This document shows positions 14,723-22,199 of a stretch of DNA of 32,299 nt, piece by piece. How positions within the stretch are numbered: position 1 is the stretch's first letter; every line of letters begins with the position of its first letter. This DNA is from Synergistaceae bacterium. GTDB lineage: Bacteria > Synergistota > Synergistia > Synergistales > Aminobacteriaceae. The stretch covers positions 1-32,299 of the forward strand of contig JAITGK010000113.1 of the NCBI GenBank assembly GCA_031280635.1, read 5' to 3'. The notes beneath the pieces were generated by a model. It saw only the letters and a program-made list of their open reading frames with translations, searched no databases and was not told the DNA's origin. Both the position numbers and the translations under genes were made by a program.

Positions 14723-15535
14723 CTAGAAGATCGAAACCGCGTTGCAGTATCCGACGCCGAAGGGGCCCTCGTAGGAGATCACATCGATCTGCTTCCCCAG
14801 CGCCCGGCAGAGCCCCAACATCGCCATAATAGAGCGCAAGCCGCACTCCCCGGCGGCCTCTACCTCCTTCGGCGCGAGGCCAAGCAGCGGGTCCGGACTC
14901 CCCAACGAGAGCGCCTCGACGACCGCTACGTCGAATTTTTCCCCAGCGGGGCTGTAGCCAGAGGGCGCGTCGGGCGTCAACCGGTGTGACAAGTCTCCGC
15001 TGGCCAGCAAAGCCCAGCGAACGCCATCATCGAAGGAAGCCAGCACTTCCCCAAGGTTCAGGGCCGCCGCTAGGTCGAGGCCGATGGGCGACGCGAGGAC
15101 GAGTGGGGGCGTCTCTCCGTCCGTTTTGTCTCCCGACCAGGCGAGTCCCAAAAAATACAAAGGCACCAGGGTTCCCTGGTCTCGCGACAGGTCGGGGAAG
15201 TCCCCAGCACGGACGGAAATTCCGTTTTGAGTCAGATGGTCTGTCATAGACCGCATCCTCTCCGTGGCCGTTTTCGGGGCGAAGCCGACCAAGGGCGCGC
15301 CGTAGGAGGCAAACGACCCCTTCAGCCGCGGCGCCGCGTTGACAAAGAGAGCCCCCTGGGCATAAGGCTGGTGAGGAGAGAGAAGCAAAAGGCAGTCCGG
15401 CCTCAGTCCAGTCAATTCTTTCGCGGTCTTTCCCACGCCTTCCAACGTGACGGCGGCTTTCCTCTCGCGCCCATGCCCCACCTCCGGGACCAGAACCGGC
15501 GGATGTGGCATTAGCGCCGTCCAGCTCCACGACAT
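14723..15535 (-). CDS. Class III extradiol dioxygenase (LigB)-like protein of the AmmeMemoRadiSam type
   Basis: 270 residues from ATG 15533-15535, with AAGGAGG about nine bases upstream; a longer frame exists but lacks such a site. Motifs include LMPHPPVLVPEVG (H11), LLLLSPHQPYAQG (H55), LSRDQGTLVPLYFLGLAW, LLASGDLSHRLTPDAP and a C-terminal EGPFGVGYCNAV. These fit the LigB-like domain usually fused N-terminally to AMMECR1. The His residues could bind metal, but a dioxygenase reaction has not been shown for this group. It is the first gene of the LigB-AMMECR1-SGNH set. The adjacent AMMECR1 gene supports the call. Confidence 0.85.
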   Translation of the reverse strand: MSWSWTALMPHPPVLVPEVGHGRERKAAVTLEGVGKTAKELTGLRPDCLLLLSPHQPYAQGALFVNAAPRLKGSFASYGAPLVGFAPKTATERMRSMTDHLTQNGISVRAGDFPDLSRDQGTLVPLYFLGLAWSGDKTDGETPPLVLASPIGLDLAAALNLGEVLASFDDGVRWALLASGDLSHRLTPDAPSGYSPAGEKFDVAVVEALSLGSPDPLLGLAPKEVEAAGECGLRSIMAMLGLCRALGKQIDVISYEGPFGVGYCNAVSIF

Positions 15536-15773
15536 ACTCGTCACCTCCTTCTGAATTGGCGCGGGAACCCGTGGCTCCCCTTCACAAAACCACGCCGATG
15601 GAAGCATAGCACAAACAAAACGTCTTGAAAACAAATTCTTTCAAGAGCTGTTTTTGTCCCCATCTCTTCGCAAGCGTTCAATCCTAGGAAAAAACCTCAA
15701 TGAAAACCTCTTGTGTGATCTTCTCGAACTTTTTCAAAAAAGCGCTTTACCAAAATCGCAAATCCCAAAACTA

Positions 15774-15782
15774 TGCTATAAT
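15774..15782 (+). promoter_or_regulatory. Extended -10 promoter upstream of the ATPase operon
   Basis: TGCTATAAT is a perfect extended -10 box. No good -35 hexamer sits at the normal distance. It faces the leader ORF and ATPase genes. Nothing else is seen in 15536-15770 except AT-rich sequence. Confidence 0.45.
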
Positions 15783-15810
15783 TCCAGTAATGGAAACTTA
15801 GGAGGGTAAT

Positions 15811-15834
15811 ATGGCGTACTTGCTTGACGGATAA
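15811..15834 (+). CDS. Eight-codon leader ORF (MAYLLDG)
   Basis: ATG at 15811 follows a strong AGGAGGG five bases upstream; TAA comes after seven codons. It lies 29 bases after the extended -10 box and about 260 bases before subunit I. It could be a leader peptide or the surviving start of a gene whose body was lost when repeat copy E arrived just downstream. Confidence 0.3.
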   Translation: MAYLLDG

Positions 15835-15853
15835 AGGTCATACAACTGCCGAA

Positions 15854-15936
15854 CTCAGAGCTGCTGACTCTTTTATAAACAAAACTTTTGTGGTTGTTAT
15901 GAGCTTTTTACACGATTACGCAATCCGCTATCTATA
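15854..15936 (-). repeat. Dispersed ~95-bp repeat, diverged copy E
   Basis: On the minus strand ATAGCGGATTGCGTAATCGT, then ACCACAAAAGTTTTG and TATAAAAGAGTCAGCAGCTC retain both ends of the family (AGAGTCAGCAGCTCT hairpin) while the middle has drifted. It lies in the leader region of the ATPase operon. Confidence 0.55.
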
Positions 15937-16097
15937 AAGAAGCGTTTGGGATATTCTCGTCAACTTTTAACGCCTGGCGAAACGTAGAGATACACGGTCG
16001 CGCGTCTGTACAGGTGAGCGATACATTTCACAATAGCCATGTGTCTGTGCCTTTCGCAAACTCGTATAAAAAACGGCTGAAACGGGGGCGTTGCTGT

Positions 16098-18002
16098 ATG
16101 ATAAAACGCATGGTTCGAGTCGCCATTTGGGGGGTGTGCGGTAAGAAACCCTCAATTGTTGAACGCCTGTACGAACTGGGCGTGTTCCACCTCGACGCTT
16201 CCAGCGAAGCCGTCCTGAATCACCCACTGCTTCAGCGGCTGAGGGAACAGAGGGGAAGGGTGTTGGGCCTGATCGAGGCTCTCACCTGGGACGGGTGGAA
16301 GAGGCTCACCGATGCCTTCGTTGAAAACGTTCGCTACAACCTCTCCGGCGACTTGGAGACGATGATGGCGGAGATCGACAGAAGCCTTTCCCGCATCCAT
16401 TCTCGCTTGGGGTGGATACGAGAAAGGCGGGAGAGCGGGGAGAGCGATTTCGCGGAACTGCGGAGAGCTCACCTGATCCTGACCCACTCCCGGGCGTTTT
16501 TGGAGCAGGAACGGGATTCGCGCGGCGAGGCGGCGATATGGAGCCTGTCGCGCCAGGGACAGCACGCGCTGGTCTCCAAGATAAACGGAGAACTGGACTT
16601 CCTGCCCAGTGGGCACGAGAAGCCCTGGTTTCGTTATCATGCCTTCGAGCTGAAAGACGGCTCGGCCTTTCTTGTCACCAGCGCGTCCCGCGATGTGTTG
16701 CCCAACCTTAAGTCCACCGCTGCCGCCATGGGTGGAACCCTGTGGGAACTGCCGCGCCGTTTCGTTGGAGAGTCCCTTTTGGAGGGCGCGAAGCGGATAA
16801 AGCGGCTTCTGCGAAACCTGCCCGGACTGCTGAGGGACAGCCGGGAGGAGCTCCGCAACCTGGCCGTCCAATGGGGAGCGAACCTGGCGGCCGTCTATAT
16901 CCTGTTGAACGAACGCATGGAACAGCTTCTCATGGAGGTCTCCGCCGACGAAAACGGGGACTTCTTCCGTTTGGAAGGCTGGATGCCGGAAAACGACCTG
17001 GAACGCACCCGGACGGTATTGAATGAGGACTTCGGCGACTCAGTGGTTCTCCGCTGGCGCGCGCCCGACCCCGCCCGGGACGGCGCGGTGCCCACCGCCC
17101 TGCGGAACCATCCCGTCTTCAAACCCTTTGAGCTTTTTTTGAAGCTCTTGCGGATTCCTCACTATGGGGCCTACGACCCGTCTCCCCTGATCGGCCTGTT
17201 CTTCCCATTCTTCGCGGGCTGTATGGTGGGGGACATCGGCTATGGCGTGCTGATCTTATGGCTCGGCTGGTACCTGAAGCAAAAGCGCTTGGAGGTCTTG
17301 CGGGACGTAGGCGTCATCCTTCTGTTCGTGGCGTTCTGGAGCGTCGTTTGGGGCGTTCTGTTCGGCGAGTTCTTCGGGGACGTGGGGCACAGACTGCCCT
17401 ACCTGCACCTGAGCCCGCTGTGGGTGGACAGAGCCCACGCGGTACTGCCCGTCATGGCCTTCAGCGTCGCGCTGGGGTGCGCTCACGTGATCTTGGGACT
17501 CTTCATCGGCATGGTTCAAGGAATACGCGCCCGGCACGCCCATATCTGGATGGAGCGCGCGGGCAATTTGCTCGTCATCTTCGGCCTGATCGCGGCCCTG
17601 GCACTCCTGCGCGGAGGGCTCCCCCCGTCGTTTTTCTCCGTACCGGTGGCCCTGCTGGTGTTTGGTCTGGTCTTCCTGGTGCGGGGTGGCGGCGTCGGCG
17701 GGATCATTGAATCCCTGGGCACGCTGGGCAACATCGTCAGTTACGTGCGCATCGCCGCCATTGGGCTTTCCTCCGCTATTTTGGCCATGGTCGCCAGCAC
17801 CTTTGTGGACATTTTTGGGGTTTCCATACTGGGGCTTTTCATGGCGTTTTCGATCCACCTTCTGAACTTCGTCTTGGCGATAGGGGGTTCCGCGTTGCAC
17901 GCCGCGCGACTTCACTACGTGGAGTTCATGGGGAAGTTTTACGAGGAGGGCGCGCTTGAATATAAACCGTTTGCGAAAAGGAGGAGATTGAACAATGGGT
18001 GA
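16098..18002 (+). CDS. ntpI: V/A-type ATPase subunit I (a-subunit homologue)
   Basis: 634 residues from ATG 16098 (MIKRMVRVAIWGVCG), chosen because it matches the usual start of family members; the frame is open back to 16014. The N-terminal cytoplasmic half (about 1-330) is helical and forms the peripheral-stalk contact. The C-terminal half has about seven or eight membrane helices, starting HYGAYDPSPLIGLFFPFFAG and including GDIGYGVLILWLGWYL, VALGCAHVILGLFIGMVQGI, and the conserved late stretch IIESLGTLGNIVSYVRIAAI with the essential Arg of the ion half-channel, then NFVLAIGGSALHAARLHYVE. It couples ion flow past the K ring to rotation. It overlaps subunit K by eight bases. Confidence 0.9.
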   Translation: MIKRMVRVAIWGVCGKKPSIVERLYELGVFHLDASSEAVLNHPLLQRLREQRGRVLGLIEALTWDGWKRLTDAFVENVRYNLSGDLETMMAEIDRSLSRIHSRLGWIRERRESGESDFAELRRAHLILTHSRAFLEQERDSRGEAAIWSLSRQGQHALVSKINGELDFLPSGHEKPWFRYHAFELKDGSAFLVTSASRDVLPNLKSTAAAMGGTLWELPRRFVGESLLEGAKRIKRLLRNLPGLLRDSREELRNLAVQWGANLAAVYILLNERMEQLLMEVSADENGDFFRLEGWMPENDLERTRTVLNEDFGDSVVLRWRAPDPARDGAVPTALRNHPVFKPFELFLKLLRIPHYGAYDPSPLIGLFFPFFAGCMVGDIGYGVLILWLGWYLKQKRLEVLRDVGVILLFVAFWSVVWGVLFGEFFGDVGHRLPYLHLSPLWVDRAHAVLPVMAFSVALGCAHVILGLFIGMVQGIRARHAHIWMERAGNLLVIFGLIAALALLRGGLPPSFFSVPVALLVFGLVFLVRGGGVGGIIESLGTLGNIVSYVRIAAIGLSSAILAMVASTFVDIFGVSILGLFMAFSIHLLNFVLAIGGSALHAARLHYVEFMGKFYEEGALEYKPFAKRRRLNNG

Positions 18003-18216
18003 CAAGGCGGTTATGGCGCTGGCCGCGGCGTTGGCCGTGGCTGTCCCCGCGTTGGCGACGGCTTATGCCCAGGCGCGCATCGGAAGCGCCGGGATGAGCA
18101 CCCTCGCCGAAAAACCGGAGACATCGGGGAAGATCATCGTTTTAGAGGCCATTCCCGAAACGATGGTTATTTTGGGGTTCGTCGTGGCTATCATGATCAT
18201 CATGAGAATGGCCTAA
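17995..18216 (+). CDS. ntpK: V/A-type ATPase subunit K (ring proteolipid), single hairpin
   Basis: 73 residues, two membrane helices (about 4-28 and 46-70) joined by the loop STLAEKPETSGK. The ion-binding carboxylate is E55 in LEAIPETMVILGF. Aligned by eye to Na+-binding c subunits, Q26 (TAYAQARIG), E55 and T56 fall where the Na+-coordinating Gln, Glu and Ser/Thr lie, suggesting Na+ specificity. Many V-type K subunits are duplicated four-helix proteins; this one is the short F-type-like form also used by bacterial A/V-type enzymes. GGAGG lies about eight bases before the ATG, and translation overlaps the end of ntpI. Confidence 0.9.
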   Translation: MGDKAVMALAAALAVAVPALATAYAQARIGSAGMSTLAEKPETSGKIIVLEAIPETMVILGFVVAIMIIMRMA

Positions 18217-18238
18217 TGGAACTTCGCGGAAGCCGGAC

Positions 18239-18850
18239 ATGGACGAACGGAAGAGCCCCGCTTTCCCCGGCCTGACGGGGGACCTGAGCGGCTTTTGGAA
18301 GGCCTTGCTGGAGCAGCACCAGGAGCGACGTCTGACGCTGAAGCGCGTTGTGGATGATGACTTGGCGGATATGATCACGGCGCGCCGCATGGAGGTGGAG
18401 GGTATTGTCCATGACCTGCGCCGTTCCGCCGCGATGCGCCTCGCTGAGGGCCTAGAGGCCAACCGTCGCGCCGAGGATCGCCAAAAAAGGGCCTGCGAGG
18501 CCGAAATTCAGGAAGTCTTTTCCAGACTCGTGGAGGAGGAACTGCGCCGGTTGCTGGAGGGCTTTCGCCGTTTGCCAAAGTATCGAGACGTGATGGAGGC
18601 CTTGGCGAAGGAGGCGCTGGAGGTACTGCCCTCTCCGTCCGCCGTCTTGGTGGAAAAGGGGGATGGGGTCTTCTTGCCCCCGTGGAGCGTTTTTCGGGAG
18701 GTACGAGAGGAGCTGGAAGGCGTCTGGGGCGGGCTCATCCTGGTAGGAGACGGCCGGATTGTTGACAACACCTTCCGCACAAGGGGCAGGTCGCGGGGCA
18801 GAGCCCCAAGGTTTGGGGGGTTTGTATCCAATGAAGGGTTTTGTCTCTAG
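18239..18850 (+). CDS. ntpE: V/A-type ATPase subunit E (peripheral stalk), divergent
   Basis: 203 residues. The middle (about 20-115) is a long charged helix with many Arg/Glu, as in the stalk coiled coil. The C-terminal globular part has VWGGLILVGDGRIVDNTFRT, matching the GG-hydrophobic-DGRI-VDNTF signature of subunit E. The last ~15 residues after RTRGR (SRGRAPRFGGFVSNEGFCL) look non-conserved and overlap the start of ntpA by 20 bases. E forms the peripheral stalk with a G/H-type partner, which is not evident here. It begins 22 bases after ntpK. The call rests on the C-terminal motif and position. Confidence 0.75.
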   Translation: MDERKSPAFPGLTGDLSGFWKALLEQHQERRLTLKRVVDDDLADMITARRMEVEGIVHDLRRSAAMRLAEGLEANRRAEDRQKRACEAEIQEVFSRLVEEELRRLLEGFRRLPKYRDVMEALAKEALEVLPSPSAVLVEKGDGVFLPPWSVFREVREELEGVWGGLILVGDGRIVDNTFRTRGRSRGRAPRFGGFVSNEGFCL

Positions 18851-20531
18851 GGTTTCGGGGCCTGTCGCCACTGTGAGAGTGGAGTCGTCCGTTCGCGCTT
18901 TCGAGGCCGCGCGCGTCGGGCGGGCGGGGCTTTCAGGCGAGATCGTCGGGGTTCGCCCGGACTCCGCGCTGGAGGTGGACGTGGCGCTCTATGGAGACCC
19001 GTCAGGGCTGTCCGTGGACGAGGAGGTTTTCTTCGCTGGCGAGCCTTTGACCGTAGAACTGGGCCCTGGCCTTTTGGGTGGAGTGCTGGATGGGCTTGGG
19101 CGTTCCCTCCACGGGAGCGGCTTCTACCTTGGGGAGGATGGTTCTCCTCCACAAAACAGATGGCGCTTTACGCCCGCCGCCGCATTGGGGGACGAGGCGT
19201 TTCCTGGCGGACTTCTAGGCACAGTCGCCGAGGGGAGTCGCTTCATTCATCGTGTTCTGATACCGCCTGACGCGCCCCAGGCCGTGAGGGGAAACCCCGT
19301 CTCGTGGATTGCTTCGGAGGGGGACTACTCCACCCAGGATTGCGTCTGTCGCCTGACAGATGGCACGGAGTTTTCCCTGTCCCATAAGCGAGCTATTCGG
19401 ACACCTAGGCCCTTCGTGGCGCGTTTGCCGCTGGATCGACCCTTTTTCACAGGACTGCGCGCTCTGGACGCGCTTTTTCCCCTAGCGGAAGGCGGCATTG
19501 CCGTACTATCCGGCGGCCCCGGCACGGGCAAGACCGTTCTGCAGCAATCCTTGGCGAGGCGCTGCCGCGCGGACGTCGTTATCTGTGTCAACTGCGGAGG
19601 GCGCGGCAACGAGACGGCGGAGCTTCTTGAGGATTTTTCCGGCATCCCCGCTCCCGGCGGCGGTTCCCTGATAGAGCGCACCATCCTGATCTCCGCTCCC
19701 GCTAACGTGCCTCCAGCTATGAGGGAGGCGGCGGTTTGTCTGGCGATGACGGCGGCCGAGTTCTACCGCGATATGGGGTACAGCGTTGTGGCGCTGGTGG
19801 ATTCTGTCTCCCGGTGGGAGGAGGCGTCAAGGGAGGTGGAGGCCCATCTCGACGGGTCGGAGGGCTCTTTTTACGCCCGCTTCGCCCGCCACTGCCAGAG
19901 GGCAGGGTCAGTGGAGACACTAGGGGGGCGCAGAGGAGCCGTGACCCTGCTTAACACCACGTCGCCCAAGGATGGGGACTTTTCCGACTCCGTGACCCAG
20001 GCCGCCTTGAGGCTGTCCGGCGCGTTCTGGGGGCTGGACGGAGAGCGGGCGCAAGCCCGCTGTTTCCCAGCTCTGAGCTGGGGTCGGAGCTGGTCGCTTT
20101 ACGGGGACGCGCTCTCAGGAGCCCGCGAGATGGGAGAGGACTGGCTGGAGTCGCGGAACTACCTGCTGGACGTCCTCTCGCGGTCAGGTCTCGCGCGAGC
20201 CCAATCGGACGAAGAACGCTGGCTCCTGTACCACTCCGATACCTTGCGCAACCTCTACCTGCGACAAAACGCGGCGGACTTCAATGACAGCCAGAACCCG
20301 GCACGGGCAGCGATGCTTTTGCGCTTTCTGGTGGCGTTGGACAAGCGGGTGCGGAAGGTGGGCTTTCCCGCTGAGGCCTTCAGCGTTAGGTCGGAACTGG
20401 TCAGGCTTTTCGCTCTGTCAGAGGAAGAATTTCCCGACCAGGCGCAAGAATGGCTGAAACGCTTCACCGTGGTCGCGGATTTTGCGGTCGCGGACGCCGC
20501 GGCCGTGGTTGTTCAGAAGGCTGCCTCATGA
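18831..20531 (+). CDS. ntpA: V/A-type ATPase catalytic subunit A, catalytic Glu replaced by Gly
   Basis: 566 residues from ATG 18831 (MKGFVSRVSGPVATVRVES); the frame is open further upstream but this start fits the family and follows a G-rich site. Walker A is GGPGTGKT (K234, T235). Then comes ICVNCGGRGNETAELLEDF, where the family has CGERGNE: the catalytic Glu is Gly257 (codon GGG, one base from GAG). Other conserved parts are present: NVPPAMREAAVCLAMTAAEF, the Walker B-like VALVDSVSRWEEASREVEAH, GGDF-like PKDGDFSDSVTQAALRLSG, FPALSWGRSWSLYGD and LRQNAADFND. Overall it is divergent from standard A subunits. It joins ntpB by ATGA overlap. It may be impaired or altered in hydrolysis. Confidence 0.88.
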   Translation: MKGFVSRVSGPVATVRVESSVRAFEAARVGRAGLSGEIVGVRPDSALEVDVALYGDPSGLSVDEEVFFAGEPLTVELGPGLLGGVLDGLGRSLHGSGFYLGEDGSPPQNRWRFTPAAALGDEAFPGGLLGTVAEGSRFIHRVLIPPDAPQAVRGNPVSWIASEGDYSTQDCVCRLTDGTEFSLSHKRAIRTPRPFVARLPLDRPFFTGLRALDALFPLAEGGIAVLSGGPGTGKTVLQQSLARRCRADVVICVNCGGRGNETAELLEDFSGIPAPGGGSLIERTILISAPANVPPAMREAAVCLAMTAAEFYRDMGYSVVALVDSVSRWEEASREVEAHLDGSEGSFYARFARHCQRAGSVETLGGRRGAVTLLNTTSPKDGDFSDSVTQAALRLSGAFWGLDGERAQARCFPALSWGRSWSLYGDALSGAREMGEDWLESRNYLLDVLSRSGLARAQSDEERWLLYHSDTLRNLYLRQNAADFNDSQNPARAAMLLRFLVALDKRVRKVGFPAEAFSVRSELVRLFALSEEEFPDQAQEWLKRFTVVADFAVADAAAVVVQKAAS

Positions 20532-21856
20532 CGCGACTTTACCGGGAAGGCTCGAAAAAAATAACGGGCGTATTGGGGTCGCTTCTTTTCGTCGAGACGC
20601 GAGGCGCGGGGATCGGCGAGCTGGTCACGGTGGAGACGGACGCGGGAGCGTTGATGGGGCGGGTGCTTCGCGTCGAGAAGAACCTCTGCGTGGTACAGCT
20701 TTTCGACGAGGTCCTCAGTTGGACGCCCGCGACCGCGTGGTTGGAGCGGGGCGCCTTGGAGGTCGGTGTTGGCGAGAACCTGCTGGGGCGTGTTCTGGAC
20801 GGGCGAGGTCGCCCAGTTGATGGAAGGGGTGGCGCCGAAAAATTCGTTCCCCTAAACGGTCCGCCGATCAACCCCGCTCGCCGGATGCCCCCAAGAGAGG
20901 CCATTGAGACGGGGCTGTCCGCGTTGGACCTGATGGACACCTTAATGCGCGGGCAGAAGATTCTTCTGCTGGCGGGCGCGGGCTTGCCCGCCGCCGAACT
21001 GGCGGCCCACGCGGCTGTCCAAGCCGCGGGCCGGGGTCAGGGAAATGTCCTGATCTTCGCTGGAATAGGCGTCACCGCTCGGGAAGAAGCTCTTTTTATG
21101 AACGCCTTTGAGAGCAGTGGCGTGGCGGATAACGCCGTGTGCCTGTTGAACCGGGCTGATCACTCCCCGATGGAGCGCCTTTTGACCCCGCAGGCGGCTT
21201 TGGCCATCGCGGAGCACTTTGCCTTTGAGAAGGGACGCGACGTGTTCGTGGTGATGATGGACATGCTGAATTACTGCGACACGGTGCGAGACATGGCCTG
21301 GCGATACCCCGCGCGGCTGTACTCCGACCTGGCGGGGATTTACGAGCGGGCGGGCTGCGCCGCGGATCGGCCCGGCAGCGTCACGCAGCTTTCTGTGCTC
21401 ACCCTGCCGGACGACGACATCTCACATCCGGCGGCGCTTCTGTCCGCCGCCGTGGTGGACGGGCTGATCGTCCTGGACCGCGCGCTCCACGCCCGGGGCG
21501 TGTTTCCCCCCGTAGACATCGCGGCCTCCCTGTCGCGGCTGATGAACCGGGGTATTGGCCGTGGCCGGACGTTCGACTCGCACCGAGACCTAGCCGGGCA
21601 GCTCCACGCCGCCTGCGCGAAAGCGCGTGAGGTAAAGCGTCTTCCTGCCGGAAGCGTTCTTTCCAGCGTAGAAAGGGCCTATCTCCAGTTCGCCGACGCT
21701 TTTGAGGGCCGCTTCCTCAACCAAAGGGCGAAGGGGGGCATTGAACGGCGGACGTTCGCGCAATCCGAGGCGCGGGCTTGGGAGGTTCTAAGCGAACTGC
21801 CCGTGGAGGAGCTGTACCTTCTGCCTCGCGCTCTGCTGGAACGTAAGCGGCTTTGA
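20528..21856 (+). CDS. ntpB: V/A-type ATPase regulatory subunit B
   Basis: 442 residues from ATG 20528, which overlaps the ntpA stop (ATGA). Motifs are GVLGSLLFVETRGAGIGELV, NGPPINPARRMPPREAIETG, GLSALDLMDTLMRGQKILLL, GAGLPAAELAAH, MMDMLNYCDTVRDMAWR, GSVTQLSVLTLPDDDISHP and IAASLSRLMNRGIG. The last holds the Arg expected to act as the arginine finger towards subunit A. As in other B subunits there is no functional P-loop. It is the last gene of the operon; no subunit D follows, only repeats and the ftsH 3' end. Sequence drift from standard B subunits parallels that of ntpA. Confidence 0.9.
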   Translation: MTRLYREGSKKITGVLGSLLFVETRGAGIGELVTVETDAGALMGRVLRVEKNLCVVQLFDEVLSWTPATAWLERGALEVGVGENLLGRVLDGRGRPVDGRGGAEKFVPLNGPPINPARRMPPREAIETGLSALDLMDTLMRGQKILLLAGAGLPAAELAAHAAVQAAGRGQGNVLIFAGIGVTAREEALFMNAFESSGVADNAVCLLNRADHSPMERLLTPQAALAIAEHFAFEKGRDVFVVMMDMLNYCDTVRDMAWRYPARLYSDLAGIYERAGCAADRPGSVTQLSVLTLPDDDISHPAALLSAAVVDGLIVLDRALHARGVFPPVDIAASLSRLMNRGIGRGRTFDSHRDLAGQLHAACAKAREVKRLPAGSVLSSVERAYLQFADAFEGRFLNQRAKGGIERRTFAQSEARAWEVLSELPVEELYLLPRALLERKRL

Positions 21857-21877
21857 CATACTCCCCACGGCTATAGC
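21855..21877 (-). mobile_element. IS605-like right end, distal block
   Basis: The minus strand reads CTATAGCCGTGGGGAGTATG TCA, matching the end of the remnant at about 10962-10980. It starts at the ntpB stop codon. Repeat copy D separates it from the proximal block at 21967-22003. Confidence 0.55.
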
Positions 21878-21966
21878 GGGTCGCGTAATCATACGCGAAA
21901 ATAAGAGACCAAAAGCTGGATATAAACGGCAAAAACTTTGCGCGTAAAAGAGCCAACGGCTCTAAA
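21871..21966 (+). repeat. Dispersed ~95-bp repeat, copy D (best-defined)
   Basis: CTATAGCGGGTCGCGTAATC, ATACGCGAAAATAAGAG, TATAAACGGCAAAAACTTTG, CGCGTAAAAGAGCC and the end hairpin AGAGCC-AAC-GGCTCT, then AAA. A second hairpin GCGTA-ATCA-TACGC lies at the other end. It interrupts an IS605-like end whose uninterrupted version is at 10904-10985. Confidence 0.8.
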
Positions 21967-22003
21967 GCCAAGGGAAATCAACAAAGACAGCCGACCGAAG
22001 GCG
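21967..22003 (-). mobile_element. IS605-like right end, proximal block
   Basis: The minus strand reads CCTTCGGTCGGCTGTCTTTG TTGATTTC, matching the block after the tnpB remnant (10918-10950). No tnpB coding remains next to it. Confidence 0.6.
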
Positions 22004-22108
22004 GAAAGTGTTGCCCAAATAAAGATCGTGTCCGCGTGTCATATGGTTTTTCAAAACGTGTATCATTAATTTTTGAAAATTATAGCGTTGCTTTTGACTA
22101 TAAACGCT

Positions 22109-22197
22109 AAGGAAGCGCTGATCAAGCCCCTATGGGGCTTCGCCCCGTACCCCGGGGTCGTAAACCCCTAAGAACCCTATTTAATCAGCGTTTCCTT
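22109..22197. repeat. 89-bp inverted-repeat element next to the ftsH stop
   Basis: AAGGAAGCGCTGAT at the left and ATCAGCGTTTCCTT at the right are 14-bp inverted repeats with one mismatch. The interior is itself palindromic (CCCCTATGGGGCTTCGCCCC, ACCCCGGGGT). It ends two bases before the ftsH stop, so its transcript could fold and act as a 3' stabiliser or terminator for ftsH. A related half element lies at 32139. Confidence 0.7.
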
Positions 22198-22199
22198 CT

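Noticed and set aside
17256-18005. 249-codon minus-strand frame opposite subunit I
   Set aside because: Charged low-complexity product complementary to membrane-helix codons; no start signal.
18759-18830. 24-codon N-terminal extension of subunit A
   Set aside because: The extension lies inside subunit E, looks non-conserved, and the MKGFVSRVSGP start matches the family.
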